A stretch of DNA of 13,628 bases from an uncultured Corynebacterium sp. (GTDB taxonomy: Bacteria > Actinomycetota > Actinomycetes > Mycobacteriales > Mycobacteriaceae). The stretch covers positions 1 through 13,628 of the forward strand of contig NZ_CAMICL010000050.1 in the NCBI RefSeq assembly GCF_946221105.1, read 5' to 3'. Made by a program: the position numbers and the translations under genes. Shown here in pieces: positions 13,618 to 13,628 of the stretch. Every line of letters starts with the position of its first letter. The first letter of the stretch is position 1. The notes under the pieces were generated by a model, which saw only the letters and a list, made by a program, of their open reading frames with translations, did not search any database and was not told where the DNA came from.

Positions 13618-13628
13618 CGGCGCGATGC

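Overview
The window reads as chromosome of a high-GC Gram-positive, most likely a Corynebacterium or close relative. This rests on GC-rich codon use, actinobacterial-type DnaB without an intein, several TANNNT -10 boxes placed 6-7 nt before an ATG (leaderless transcripts, common in this group), and the overall gene style. No species is claimed. No rRNA, tRNA, CRISPR array, insertion sequence, integrase or phage gene was seen.

Left part (70-2269): a three-gene minus-strand operon encodes a YtrA-type GntR repressor, an ABC ATPase and a multi-pass membrane partner. The genes overlap by 4 nt and 1 nt, and a perfect 22-bp palindrome sits just downstream of the -10 box. A plus-strand gene follows (2381-3778). 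Its protein joins an NYN nuclease-type domain to an uncharacterised C-terminal domain through about 170 disordered residues. It converges on a PspA/IM30-type membrane-stress protein (4038-5003). The 259-bp gap between them carries a strong terminator and a cluster of nested inverted repeats.

Centre (5044-8300): thioredoxin (minus, TTG start, own terminator) is divergent from a plus-strand copper module. The module has a 66-aa HMA-like protein that lacks the CXXC metal site, a CopZ-type chaperone that has it, and a Cu(I) P1B-ATPase with all signature motifs. The chaperone would hand Cu(I) to the ATPase for export. No metal sensor is visible.

Right-centre (8269-11269): a minus-strand ABC-2/DUF3533-like membrane protein is broken by a one-base frameshift in a short G run. 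It is divergent from a TetR regulator, with a dyad operator over the -10 box of the membrane-protein promoter. Next comes an MFS permease resembling the niacin transporter NiaP, apparently leaderless.

Right end (11288-13617): a 62-aa minus-strand protein of unknown function with a good promoter, a divergent lipoprotein with a Pro/Ala/Glu-rich spacer and four cysteines, and the replicative helicase gene dnaB, which overlaps the lipoprotein gene tail to tail at a shared CTAG. I found no convincing wholly new multi-gene system. The best candidates for novelty are the NYN fusion protein, the CXXC-less HMA protein and the inverted-repeat cluster at 3844-3963.
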